This document shows positions 25,361-33,150 of a DNA stretch of 64,000 nt, in pieces (positions within the stretch are counted from its first letter, which is position 1; each line of letters begins with the position of its first letter). The DNA comes from Streptomyces sp. JH14 (GTDB lineage: Bacteria > Actinomycetota > Actinomycetes > Streptomycetales > Streptomycetaceae). Under the pieces are notes generated by a model, which did no database searches, had not been told where the DNA came from, and saw nothing but the letters and a program-made list of their open reading frames with translations. The stretch covers positions 5,704,001-5,768,000 of the forward strand of contig NZ_JAJNEL010000001.1 of NCBI RefSeq assembly GCF_029428675.1. Direction: 5' to 3'. The translations under genes and the position numbers were made by a program.

Positions 25361-26434
25361 ATGTCGATCACGGGTGGAGACTTCGTCGAGCTGGGGCGGG
25401 ACCTGTACGCCTGGCTTCCGCCGAAACGAGGCTGGGGCCTCGCCAACTGCGGCCTGCTCACGTCGCCGCGTGGCGCGATCTGGATCGACACCCCTTACGA
25501 CCCTGTGCTCGCCGGCCAGTTCCTGGCCGCATCCACGAAGTGTCTGCCCGACGGTGTCTCCATCGGCCGGGTGATCGTCACCCATGCCAACGGGGATCAC
25601 TTCTGGGGCGCGGGCGTCCTCCCGGACGCGGAGATCATCGCGACCCGCGAGGCCCGGGAGCACATCCATTACGAGCCCACGCCGAAACAGCAGGACGCGC
25701 TGGTCCGGGGCGGCGATCCGGCCACCGCGCTCGGCGGGTACCTCGCACGCCACTTCGGGGTGTTCGACTGGTCGCAGACCGAACCCGTGCAGCCCACCAC
25801 GTACTTCACCGGGGAGCTCGAACTGACCCTGGGGGAGTACCCGGTCCAGGTGTCGGCCCTGCCCGCCGCGCACACCACCGGTGACCTGATCGTGCACCTG
25901 CCCGCGCAGCGCACCGTGTTCAGCGGCGACGTCATCTTCGGCTCCACACCGCAGCAGCCCGGCGACCACCCCGTGCACTGGGCCGGTCCGCTCGCCAACG
26001 TGATCGCCGCCTGCGAGCAGGTGCTGGCCACCGGCGCCGAGACCATCGTCCCGGGCCACGGTCCGGTCCTCGATCCGGCGGGGGTGCGCGCCCACATCGG
26101 CTACCTCGCGTACGTGCAGGAGCGCGCCCACGCCCTGCACGCGGCCGGCGTGCCCGTGCTGGAGGCGGCCCGCCGGGTGATCGGCGAGGCGCGCCATCCC
26201 GAACTCGGGCTGGCCGAGCGGCTCGTGGTGACCATCGGCAGCGAGTACCGGCACCTCGACGGCTCCGAACTGCCCGGTGTGCTGCAGGTGATGACCGATG
26301 TCGCCGTCGTCGCACGAGAAGTCGCGGGCGACGACTTCTCCGCCCAGGCTCTCTCCGCCCGGGGCGTCTTCGCTGAGGGTGTCTCCACTCAGGAAGGGGA
26401 GCAGTCCCGTGAGGCGCCAGGCCACGCCGGCTGA
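25361..26434 (+). CDS. MBL-fold metallo-hydrolase, HxNxDH variant
   Basis: 357 residues with a metallo-beta-lactamase fold. The metal motif is VTHANGDHFWGAG: His75, then Asn77 where most members have His, then Asp79 and His80. Further ligands are the His of PAAHTTGD, the Asp of FSGDVIFG and the His of VPGHGPVL. The Asn substitution marks a subfamily whose second metal site may be altered. The region after about residue 235 is a helical C-terminal domain (GYLAYVQERAHALHAAG). Substrate unknown; thioester or lactone hydrolysis is typical. ATG 25361 is chosen because of the leaderless promoter. The conservon starts 62 bases later but with its own start. Confidence 0.8.
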   Translation: MSITGGDFVELGRDLYAWLPPKRGWGLANCGLLTSPRGAIWIDTPYDPVLAGQFLAASTKCLPDGVSIGRVIVTHANGDHFWGAGVLPDAEIIATREAREHIHYEPTPKQQDALVRGGDPATALGGYLARHFGVFDWSQTEPVQPTTYFTGELELTLGEYPVQVSALPAAHTTGDLIVHLPAQRTVFSGDVIFGSTPQQPGDHPVHWAGPLANVIAACEQVLATGAETIVPGHGPVLDPAGVRAHIGYLAYVQERAHALHAAGVPVLEAARRVIGEARHPELGLAERLVVTIGSEYRHLDGSELPGVLQVMTDVAVVAREVAGDDFSAQALSARGVFAEGVSTQEGEQSREAPGHAG

Positions 26435-26496
26435 CAGCCGGATCTCCCGCCGTCCGGGCCGGGAGACCGACCCGACAACAGGAATGCGGTGACGGC

Positions 26497-27840
26497 ATGG
26501 CATGGATCGTGACGCTGATCGCCGTCGTCACAGCCGTGGCGGCCGTGGTGCACGCCCAGAGCGCGTCCCGTGACGCCCATATCGCGTGGGGCCGCGTCGA
26601 GCTGGCCGAACGGCAGACGAAGGCGGCCGACGCCCGGACTGCCGCTCTGACCGAGGAGATCCGGCAGCTCGCCCGGAAGCGGATACCCGCCGCCGCCCTC
26701 GCTCTCTCCCACCCCAGCGCGCCCGTCCCGGGCCTGCGCGAGGCGGCCGAGGTCGACGGCGGCGCCGCAGGGCTGCTGACCGAGGCGGTACAGGCGGCCC
26801 GCACGGCGGTCATCGAGGAGCGGCAGCGCGTCGACGCCGCCGCCCGGGCGGCGATGCGCGGCACCTCCGCCAAGATCCAGTCCCTGCTCAACCAGTCCCA
26901 GCATCTGCTCCACGAGCTGCAGCACGAGTACGACGACCCGCGGATCCTGCAGCTGGACTTCCGCAACGAACTGGCGCTGCGCCGCACCCAGGCCACCGCG
27001 GTGCTCTGCGACGCCTGGCCGGGCCTTGCCCGGCAGAACTCGCCGCTCGTCGAGATCGTGCTCGGCGCCCAGTCCCGGGTCGCGGGTTACGAGCGCATCA
27101 AGGTCGCCAACCATCTGCGCGACGAACGGCTCGCCGTCGCCGCCCGCGCCGCCGAGCCTCTCGCGATCGCCCTCGCCGAGCTGCTGGCCAACGCCACCGC
27201 CTACTCGCACCCCGAGACCGACGTACAGGTGACGGTCCAGCAGAGCGGCGGCCGCGGCGCCTTCCTGGTGGTCGACGACGCGGGCATCGGCATGGACGAC
27301 GACGCACTGGAGCGGGCCCGTGCCCTGCTGGCCGGCCCCTCCGAGGTGCTGCTCACCGAGCTGGGCGATCCGCCGCAGACTGGCTTCGCCGTCGTCGGCC
27401 GGCTCGTCGTGCAGTACGGTCTCGGCTGCCACATCGAGGCCTCGCCGTTCGGCGGGATGCGGACGATCCTGCGGGTCCCCGCGCACCTGCTGACGGTGCT
27501 GGAGGACGACGACCGCAGCCTCTCCGCCCTCGCCCCGAAGCCGGTGCAGGCGCACACCGCCGCCCCTGCCGCGGCCGCGCCCGAGCCCGCCGCCGGGGAA
27601 GCGTCCGGACTGCCCAGCAGGCGCCGCCGTGCACCGCGTGCGACAGCGGCGCCGGCCGCTTCCACCGCACCCGCGGCCCCGGTCGGCCCGCCGCGGCTGC
27701 GTACCCCCGAGCAGGCCGAGGCGTCCTGGTCGGCGCTCCAGCAGGGCACCCTCAGCGGCCGCAGCGCCGCCGCCCCACCGGCAGCGGACAGAGAACACGA
27801 ACAGGACGACCGGAACGATCAAGGAGACGACGCGACGTGA
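26497..27840 (+). CDS. cvnA: Conservon sensor-kinase-like ATPase (CvnA)
   Basis: 447 residues. One N-terminal membrane helix (MAWIVTLIAVVTAVAAVV) is followed by a helical region with Gln/Leu-rich LLNQSQHLLHELQHEY and then a HATPase domain (LAELLANATAYSHPETDVQV as N box, VVDDAGIGMDDDAL as G1 box). No phospho-acceptor His of classical type is obvious. The C-terminal 80 residues are Ala/Pro-rich and disordered. In Streptomyces conservons, CvnA recruits CvnB, CvnC and the small GTPase-like CvnD at the membrane to control development or metabolism. Its TGA overlaps the GTG of cvnB (GTGA). Confidence 0.9.
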   Translation: MAWIVTLIAVVTAVAAVVHAQSASRDAHIAWGRVELAERQTKAADARTAALTEEIRQLARKRIPAAALALSHPSAPVPGLREAAEVDGGAAGLLTEAVQAARTAVIEERQRVDAAARAAMRGTSAKIQSLLNQSQHLLHELQHEYDDPRILQLDFRNELALRRTQATAVLCDAWPGLARQNSPLVEIVLGAQSRVAGYERIKVANHLRDERLAVAARAAEPLAIALAELLANATAYSHPETDVQVTVQQSGGRGAFLVVDDAGIGMDDDALERARALLAGPSEVLLTELGDPPQTGFAVVGRLVVQYGLGCHIEASPFGGMRTILRVPAHLLTVLEDDDRSLSALAPKPVQAHTAAPAAAAPEPAAGEASGLPSRRRRAPRATAAPAASTAPAAPVGPPRLRTPEQAEASWSALQQGTLSGRSAAAPPAADREHEQDDRNDQGDDAT

Positions 27841-28262
27841 GCACCCCTACCCCCACCGTCGGTGACCTCGCATGGGTGCTGGCGCCTCTGCTGGACCTGC
27901 CCGGAGTCCAGCACGCCGTGGTCGCCACGGGCGACGGCCTCGTCGAGGGGGCCTCGCCCGGCCTGGACCGCGCGTCCGGCGAAAGGGTCGCCGCCATGAC
28001 CGCCACCCTGCATGCCGCGGCGCGCGCCTTCACCACGGCGTTCACCGACGTCGAGGCGCCACGGCTGGCGCAGACGGTCGTCGAGTCCGACGAGGGCTTC
28101 GCCGTCGTCGTCCCCGCCGGGAAGAACACCACACTGGCGCTCTTCGCGGAACCCGGGGCCAAGCTGGGCGACATCGCGTACCAGATGCAGGTGCAGGTCA
28201 CCGCGCTGACCAGGGCGATGAACGCGCCCGACCGCCAACCGGACGCTGCGCCCCGGCCATGA
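27837..28262 (+). CDS. cvnB: Roadblock/LC7 domain protein (CvnB)
   Basis: 141 residues. A Roadblock/LC7 fold covers nearly the whole chain: LAWVLAPLLDLPGVQHAVVA, GDGLVEGASPGLDR, VVESDEGFAVVVPAGKNTTL and LGDIAYQMQVQVTAL. In conservons this protein resembles the MglB-type partner of a small GTPase and probably regulates the nucleotide state of CvnD. The start is GTG overlapping the cvnA stop, and its own stop overlaps the cvnC ATG, so translation is coupled on both sides. Confidence 0.92.
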   Translation: MSTPTPTVGDLAWVLAPLLDLPGVQHAVVATGDGLVEGASPGLDRASGERVAAMTATLHAAARAFTTAFTDVEAPRLAQTVVESDEGFAVVVPAGKNTTLALFAEPGAKLGDIAYQMQVQVTALTRAMNAPDRQPDAAPRP

Positions 28263-28612
28263 CCCCCGGCCCAGGACGCCGTCTGATCCCCGCCTACCTG
28301 GTCACCGGTGGCCGGACCCGGCCCACCGGCCCCGCACTCGACCGGCTCGCCGTGCTCGTACGCACCGACTCGGCGCTGCCCGAGGACACCGGCTCCCAGC
28401 AGCGCAGTCTGTGCGAACTGCTGGCGCCGGGTGCCCTCACCGTCGTCGAATGCGCGGCGCACCTGGACCTTCCGGTCAGCGCCACCGTCTTCCTGGCCAC
28501 GGACCTCGCGGCCGCCGGACATCTGCACACGCGACCGCCGATCCCCAGCGCCGGGGAGCTCGACCGGTCGCTCGTCGAGAGGCTGCTCGTTGGACTCCGC
28601 TCCCTCCACTGA
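28259..28612 (+). CDS. cvnC: DUF742 protein (CvnC)
   Basis: 117 residues of the DUF742 family, found almost only in conservons. The order is RRLIPAYLVTGGRTRP, a variable stretch, LCELLAPGALTVVECAAHLD, ATVFLATDLAAAGHLHTRPP and the helical end LVERLLVGLRSLH. The fold resembles a winged helix (LTVVECAAHLDLPVSATVFL), but DNA binding is not established; it is thought to act as an adaptor in the Cvn complex. ATGA overlap with cvnB; its last 23 bases overlap the start of cvnD. Confidence 0.9.
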   Translation: MTPGPGRRLIPAYLVTGGRTRPTGPALDRLAVLVRTDSALPEDTGSQQRSLCELLAPGALTVVECAAHLDLPVSATVFLATDLAAAGHLHTRPPIPSAGELDRSLVERLLVGLRSLH

Positions 28613-29204
28613 CCGGACCGGCATCGGCTATCTGCCGTCTGCCGCCCGGACCCTGATGAAGCTTGTCGTCACGGGTCCGTTCGGCGTGGGCAAGACCACC
28701 CTGATCCGTACGCTGTCGGAGATACCCACGCTCCACACCGAGGAGGCGATGACCCAGTCCAGCTCCCGGCTCGACGACATCGCCGGCCTGCCGGACAAGA
28801 CCACCACCACGGTCGCCGTCGACTTCGGCCGGCTCACCGTCCTCGACGACCTGGTGCTCTACATGTTCGGCACCCCGGGGCAGGAACGGTTCTTCCCGCT
28901 CTGGGAGGACATCGCGCGCGGCGCCCTCGGCGCCCTCGTCCTGGTCGACACCCGGCGGCTGGGCGACTCCTTTGCCGTCATGGACATGGTCGAGGAACAG
29001 GGGCTGACGTACGCCGTCGCCGTCAACTGCTTCCCGGACGCCCCCGTCCACTCCGACGAGGTCCTGCGCAAACACCTCGACCTCCACCCCGACACCCCGC
29101 TGCTGCAGTGCGACGCCCGCGAACGCCGCGGCAGCATCGACGCCCTGATCGCCCTCGCCGAGCATGTGCTGACCCGCCTGCCCCAGCCTCAGGACGCGTC
29201 ATGA
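28590..29204 (+). CDS. cvnD: Small Ras-like ATP/GTP-binding protein (CvnD)
   Basis: 204 residues of the conservon GTPase-like family. Walker A is GPFGVGKTTLIRTLSE, the switch region TQSSSRLDDIAGLP, and the Walker B/G3-like motif MFGTPGQERFFPLW. The base-recognition site is AVNCFPDA, a departure from NKxD that is usual in this family. The start is taken as TTG 28590, because family members begin about 20 residues before Walker A with a (Y)LPS motif (here GYLPSAARTLMKLVV) and GAGAGG lies upstream. ATG 28656 is an alternative that would remove the conserved lead. ATGA overlap with the P450 gene. Confidence 0.9.
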   Translation: MDSAPSTDRTGIGYLPSAARTLMKLVVTGPFGVGKTTLIRTLSEIPTLHTEEAMTQSSSRLDDIAGLPDKTTTTVAVDFGRLTVLDDLVLYMFGTPGQERFFPLWEDIARGALGALVLVDTRRLGDSFAVMDMVEEQGLTYAVAVNCFPDAPVHSDEVLRKHLDLHPDTPLLQCDARERRGSIDALIALAEHVLTRLPQPQDAS

Positions 29205-30460
29205 CGCCCCCTGCCGCCTCCGTGCCGCCGCCACAGCCGCTCGCGCTGTACGGGCCCGACTTCGCCGCCGATCCGCACGGCCACTACCGGCGACTGCGCG
29301 CACACGGCCCGCTCGCCCCCGTCCGCATCGCCCCCGGCATCGACGCCCTGCTGGTCACCGACTACCAGGCGGCGGTCGATCTGCTGCGTGACACCGACAC
29401 CTTCACCAAGGACCCCCGGACCTGGCAGGCCACCGTCCCTGCCGACTCACCGGTCCTGCCCATGCTCGCCTACCGGCCGACCGCGCTCTTCAGCGACGGC
29501 GACGTGCACGCCCGCTACCGCGACGCCATCAACGACGGCCTCGCCATGATCGAGCCGCACGTCCTGCGCGCCGAAGTGGCCCGTGTCGCCCGCCGGCTCA
29601 TCGCGGAGTTCGCCGCCTCCGGCAGCGGCGACCTCGTCGCCCAGTACGCCCGACGGCTCCCCCTGCACGTCTTCACCACCTGGTTCGGGGTGGCGCCCGA
29701 GGACCGCGAACGGATCGTCGAGGGCATCGGCGGGATGTTCAACTCCGCCGACGACTCCGCCGCCGCGTACGCCGATCTCGTCACCGTCGTCACCGGGCTC
29801 GTCACCGACCGGCGCGCGCGGCCCCGCCGCGACCTCACCTCGTACTTCCTCGGCCACCCGGCCGGCCTCGACAACGACGAGACCGTGCGTCAGATCACAC
29901 TGGTGATGAGCGCGGGCCATGACCCGACGACCAATCTGATCGGCAACGCGCTGCTGCACATGCTCACCGACGCGCGCTACGCCGGCTCGCTGCAACGCGG
30001 CGCGATGACGGCCCACGAGGCCATCAACGAGGTCCTCTGGCAGGACCCGCCGCTGGCCAATCTGGCCGCCCACTACCCGCGCCACGACACCGAGTTCCAC
30101 GGCGTCCGGCTGCGTGCCGGACAGCTGCTCCTGGTCTCCTACGCGGCGGCCAACACCCAGTCGGCGCCCGCTGCTTCGGACCCCGGCGTACGTTCCGGCG
30201 GCAGCGCCCATCTGGCCTGGTCGACGGGGCCGCACCGCTGTCCGGCGAAGCAGCCGGCGCTGCTCATCGCCATGACCGCGATCGAGCAGCTGACCAGCCA
30301 GCTGTGCGATGCGGAACTGGCCGTCCCGGCGGGCGAACTGATGTGGCGGCCCGGTCCGTTCCACCGCGCGCTGGTGCACCTGCCGGTCCGCTTCACCCCG
30401 CTCGACATGACCCCGGACGCCGGGCCCGCAGGCCCTCCGGAGGCATCGATCGCCCGCTGA
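29201..30460 (+). CDS. Conservon-linked cytochrome P450, CYP157-like, lacking ExxR
   Basis: 419 residues. The heme ligand is Cys347 in HLAWSTGPHRCPAKQPA. The I-helix motif is SAGHDPTTN. The K-helix motif that is ExxR in nearly all P450s is here Glu277-Val-Leu-Trp280 (INEVLWQDPP). Loss of the Arg is a published trait of the CYP157 family from Streptomyces conservons, so this is probably an authentic CYP157-like protein, not a decayed gene. Whether it has monooxygenase activity is unclear; it may sense a ligand for the Cvn complex. Its ATG overlaps the cvnD stop, so it is made with the complex. Confidence 0.88.
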   Translation: MTPPAASVPPPQPLALYGPDFAADPHGHYRRLRAHGPLAPVRIAPGIDALLVTDYQAAVDLLRDTDTFTKDPRTWQATVPADSPVLPMLAYRPTALFSDGDVHARYRDAINDGLAMIEPHVLRAEVARVARRLIAEFAASGSGDLVAQYARRLPLHVFTTWFGVAPEDRERIVEGIGGMFNSADDSAAAYADLVTVVTGLVTDRRARPRRDLTSYFLGHPAGLDNDETVRQITLVMSAGHDPTTNLIGNALLHMLTDARYAGSLQRGAMTAHEAINEVLWQDPPLANLAAHYPRHDTEFHGVRLRAGQLLLVSYAAANTQSAPAASDPGVRSGGSAHLAWSTGPHRCPAKQPALLIAMTAIEQLTSQLCDAELAVPAGELMWRPGPFHRALVHLPVRFTPLDMTPDAGPAGPPEASIAR

Positions 30461-30508
30461 ACCGTGTCGCTGGTACGCCGAACGGGTGAGGGGCGAGAGA
30501 ATTGCCCG

Positions 30509-30568
30509 ATGAACAGTCAGCACAGCCGGCACAACGCCGACCGACGCACGGACGGGGTGGTCCGGTGA
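30509..30568 (+). CDS. Possible 19-residue leader peptide coupled to the SepF-like gene
   Basis: ATG 30509 opens a 19-codon frame (MNSQHSRHNADRRTDGVVR) with AGAGA eight bases upstream. Its TGA overlaps the GTG of the SepF-like gene in a GTGA junction. The arrangement would couple translation of the SepF-like gene to this small frame. The SepF-like gene has only a weak ribosome site of its own. The peptide resembles nothing I know. Confidence 0.4.
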   Translation: MNSQHSRHNADRRTDGVVR

Positions 30569-30954
30569 GCAGGTACGACGTCACGGACGAGCAGTGGGAG
30601 GGACTGGCCCAGGTCGTACCGCTGCGCAGCCGCAACGAGTGGCCGTCCCGGGTCGACCACCACACGGTCCCCGAGGACCACGAGACCGTCGAGCAGCGCC
30701 GCATGGTCGTGCTCCGGGTACAGGTCTTCGCGGACGCGCGCGAGGTGGCCGAGTACCTGATCGCACAGATCCCCGTGCTGCTCGATCTGACCGCCGCCGA
30801 GACCGATGTGGCCAAGCGGGTCCTGGACTTCACCAGCGGTGTGGTCTTCGGACTCGGCAGCGGAATGCACCGGGTCGACCGGAACGTCTTCCTGCTGTCG
30901 CCGGTCGGCATGGAGGTCGAGGGGGTCGCGGCGGCCGGCGTACCCCGATCGTAG
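30565..30954 (+). CDS. SepF-like (SflB-type) cell-division protein
   Basis: 129 residues. The C-terminal SepF domain is clear: VVLRVQVFADAREVAEYLIA, LLDLTAAETDVAKRVLDFTS, GVVFGLGSGMHRVDRNVFLL and SPVGMEV. SepF links FtsZ to the membrane; Streptomyces carries the paralogues SflA and SflB besides SepF, which influence branching and septation. The usual SepF membrane-binding amphipathic helix and linker are short or missing here (SRYDVTDEQWEGLAQVVPLR), as in the paralogues. GTG start coupled to a small upstream frame. It sits between the conservon and a degenerate ATPase gene. Confidence 0.78.
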   Translation: MSRYDVTDEQWEGLAQVVPLRSRNEWPSRVDHHTVPEDHETVEQRRMVVLRVQVFADAREVAEYLIAQIPVLLDLTAAETDVAKRVLDFTSGVVFGLGSGMHRVDRNVFLLSPVGMEVEGVAAAGVPRS

Positions 30955-30997
30955 GAAGGCCGTCCGGGCGGAACGGTTCGCCGCCCCGCGGGGTGCG

Positions 30998-31003
30998 TAC
31001 GGT
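30998..31003 (+). promoter_or_regulatory. Possible leaderless -10 element
   Basis: TACGGT ends six bases before ATG 31010, which has no ribosome-binding site. It fits the TAnnnT -10 consensus of leaderless genes. Confidence 0.35.
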
Positions 31004-31009
31004 CCGCAC

Positions 31010-32224
31010 ATGACTGCACTCTGCCCGGCGGGCACCCCACTGCCGCCCGACGCCCCCGCCACCGGTATCCGTTCCGGATCACCGTCCGCCGACCGACGTG
31101 TCCGGTCTGCGGGCCCCGTCATGACCGAGCTGCGGCTGTCCGCCTTCGCCTCGCACCGGGGCACCGTCCTGCCGATCGGGCCGCTCACCTTGTTCACCGG
31201 CGCCTCCGGCAGCGGCAAGTCCAGTGCCCTGCGGGCCTACGAGGCCCTGGCGCGGCTCGGGGCCGGCGACCCGCTCGCCGAGGTGTTCCCGGACCCGGCG
31301 GCGTACGTACCCGAACAGGTCGGACCCGACGCGCAGGGCCGCCGCGGCTTCCGGATCGGCTGTACGGCCGACGGCCCGGCCGGTCAGATCCGCCTCGATC
31401 TCGCCGTCCAGGCCGAACCCACCCTCCGGATCGTCGGCGAGCGGCTGACCGGCGGCGGGGAGACCCTGCTCACCACCGCGCTCCGCGATCCCGGACGTTC
31501 GACGGTCCAGGCGGCCTGGCACACGGCGGGCGCGGTCCCGGTGACCCGGGCTCCGCTGCCGGACGACGTGCTCGGCACAGCACTGCTCCCGCTGCGGGTT
31601 GCGGGCACGACCGAGGGGCAGTTGCGGGTCCTGGCCGCAGCCGAACAGATGGTGGTGGCCCTGCGGTCGGTCTTCGCGTGCACACCGCAGCCGCAGCGGA
31701 TGCGGGCTCCGGTGCCGAGCGGGGAGGACCGGCTGCGCCGCGGCTGCGACAACCTTGCGGCGGTGCTGGAACGGACCCACACCCAGTGCGGCCAACGACA
31801 CGCCCGCCTCGTCGCGGCGGCCGCTGCCGGATGCGCGGGGTCGGTGACGGGGCTGGGCGTCGAGCGGCTCGGGGACGGAACGGTACGCGCCGTCGTGGAG
31901 CGCGAGGACGGTCACCGCACCCCGGTCGAACGGCTCGGCGACGGCGAGTTGAGGTATCTCGCGCTGGCCCTGGTGCTTCTGACCGGACCGGGGGTGCTGG
32001 CCATGGAGGCGGCAGGGGAGGTGCCGTCGGCCATGCAGACCCTCACCGTGCTGGCCGACGGACTCGACCGGGATCTGGACGGGCGGCAGCAGCGGGAGCT
32101 GCTGGCTCTGGCGGCGTCCATCGGTGCGGCCGGACACCTCAGGCTCGTGGGCACGGTCACGGGGGAGGCCGCCGCTGCCGCCCGCGGGGCGGCCGGTGCG
32201 ACGGTGGTGGACCTGCGACCGTGA
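31010..32224 (+). CDS. AAA/SMC-like ATP-binding protein with degenerate Walker B
   Basis: 404 residues. Walker A is FTGASGSGKSSALRAYEALA near residues 60-80, in the context of the AAA_21/RecF-like group. The signature-like RLGDGELRYLALALVLLTGP precedes the place where Walker B should end in Asp-Glu; here it reads GVLAMEAAGEVPSAMQ. The Asp is lost, but a Glu remains. The middle (about 150-290) is helical with HTQCGQRHARLVAAAAAGC. A second ATG at residue 38 (MTELRLSAFASHRGT) begins the core fold and may be the functional start if the leaderless start is wrong. Role unknown; it follows the SepF-like gene by 55 bases. Confidence 0.65.
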   Translation: MTALCPAGTPLPPDAPATGIRSGSPSADRRVRSAGPVMTELRLSAFASHRGTVLPIGPLTLFTGASGSGKSSALRAYEALARLGAGDPLAEVFPDPAAYVPEQVGPDAQGRRGFRIGCTADGPAGQIRLDLAVQAEPTLRIVGERLTGGGETLLTTALRDPGRSTVQAAWHTAGAVPVTRAPLPDDVLGTALLPLRVAGTTEGQLRVLAAAEQMVVALRSVFACTPQPQRMRAPVPSGEDRLRRGCDNLAAVLERTHTQCGQRHARLVAAAAAGCAGSVTGLGVERLGDGTVRAVVEREDGHRTPVERLGDGELRYLALALVLLTGPGVLAMEAAGEVPSAMQTLTVLADGLDRDLDGRQQRELLALAASIGAAGHLRLVGTVTGEAAAAARGAAGATVVDLRP

Positions 32225-32417
32225 CAGAGCATTGAACCGCCCCTCCTGCAGGATGCGGCGTCGCTCCGGAACGTGTCGGAGAGCTGCGTGGTTGTGGGCG
32301 CCGTTGGTCGTTGTCGCCCAGGGCTCCTTCTGAGATCACCCGGGCGGGCATCGTCCAGGCGTTGCTGAGCGTGACCGCGGCGACGGTCGCCCACCCGCAT
32401 GGAAAGGCACCCATGGC

Positions 32418-32451
32418 GAAGGCCCCGGCCGGCGAACCGGTCGGGGCCTTC
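32418..32451. terminator. Bidirectional hairpin between convergent genes
   Basis: GAAGGCCCCGGCCGG (32418-32432) pairs with CCGGTCGGGGCCTTC (32437-32451) with one G-T wobble across a CGAA loop, between the ATPase and CAP genes. Confidence 0.75.
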
Positions 32452-32487
32452 ACCCGATGGAGGATGCGCACCATCCCCGCAGTGTCC

Positions 32488-33150
32488 CTATCGTGCCGTG
32501 CCGAAGTCCTGAGTCCAGTAGCTGTTGGGCTGCGCGAGACCGATGCCGATCTCCTTGAACGAGCAGTCGAGGATGTTGCGCTTGTGGCCCGCGCTGGACA
32601 TCCAGGCCGCCATGACCTTCTCGGGCGTGGAGTAGCCGTAGGCGACGTTCTCGCCGTAGGTGCTCCAGTTGTAACCGGCACGCGTGATCCGGTCACCGGG
32701 CGACGACCCGTCGGAACCCGTGTGGGACATGTTCCCGTGGGACGCCATGTCCTTGCTGTGGTCCTGAGCGGCCTTGGTCAGCTTCGCGTTCATCGTCAGC
32801 GGAGAGCATCCGGCCTTGCTGCGCTCGCTGTTGACGAGCGACAGTACGCGAGCCGCGTCCCCGGATGCCGGTGCGGTCGTGGCAGGTGCGCTGGGGGACG
32901 CGGTGGTCTGCGGTGCGCTGGGAGTCGCCGTGGGGCTCTTCGACGCTCCCGCAGTCGGCCCATGACCCCAGGACGAGCCCGTCCACCGCTGGTGGGAGCT
33001 CACGTTCTCCCAGTGGCCGGAGGGGCGACCACCCGCATCACCCTGAGTACCCAGGCAGGCCATGGCGGCGGAGGGCACACCCACGGCTCCCGCGGCGATG
33101 ACAGCGATGGCTATCGGCCGGTAGTACGACTTCCTGCGGTGCTTCCTCAT
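32488..33150 (-). CDS. Secreted CAP-domain (SCP/PR1-like) protein
   Basis: 220 residues. Basic N-terminus MRKHRRKSYYRPIAIAVIAA forms a signal peptide ending near SAAMA. A Thr/Pro/Ser-rich linker (about 60-95) is followed by the CAP domain: RVLSLVNSERSKAGCSPLTM, AAQDHSKDMASHGNMSHTG, YGENVAYGYSTPEKVMAAWM, SSAGHKRNILDCSFKEIGIG. The His and Glu of the CAP cavity (SHTG, GENVA, GHKRNIL) are present, as are two Cys likely to form a disulfide. Function of bacterial CAP proteins is mostly unknown. The longer upstream frame lacks a signal-like start, so ATG 33150 with GCGAGGT before it is used. Confidence 0.88.
   Translation of the reverse strand: MRKHRRKSYYRPIAIAVIAAGAVGVPSAAMACLGTQGDAGGRPSGHWENVSSHQRWTGSSWGHGPTAGASKSPTATPSAPQTTASPSAPATTAPASGDAARVLSLVNSERSKAGCSPLTMNAKLTKAAQDHSKDMASHGNMSHTGSDGSSPGDRITRAGYNWSTYGENVAYGYSTPEKVMAAWMSSAGHKRNILDCSFKEIGIGLAQPNSYWTQDFGTAR

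Noticed and set aside
30023..30040. P450 treated as a decayed pseudogene because ExxR is missing
   Set aside because: The frame is intact and coupled to cvnD, the heme Cys and I-helix are conserved, and the CYP157 family naturally lacks ExxR.
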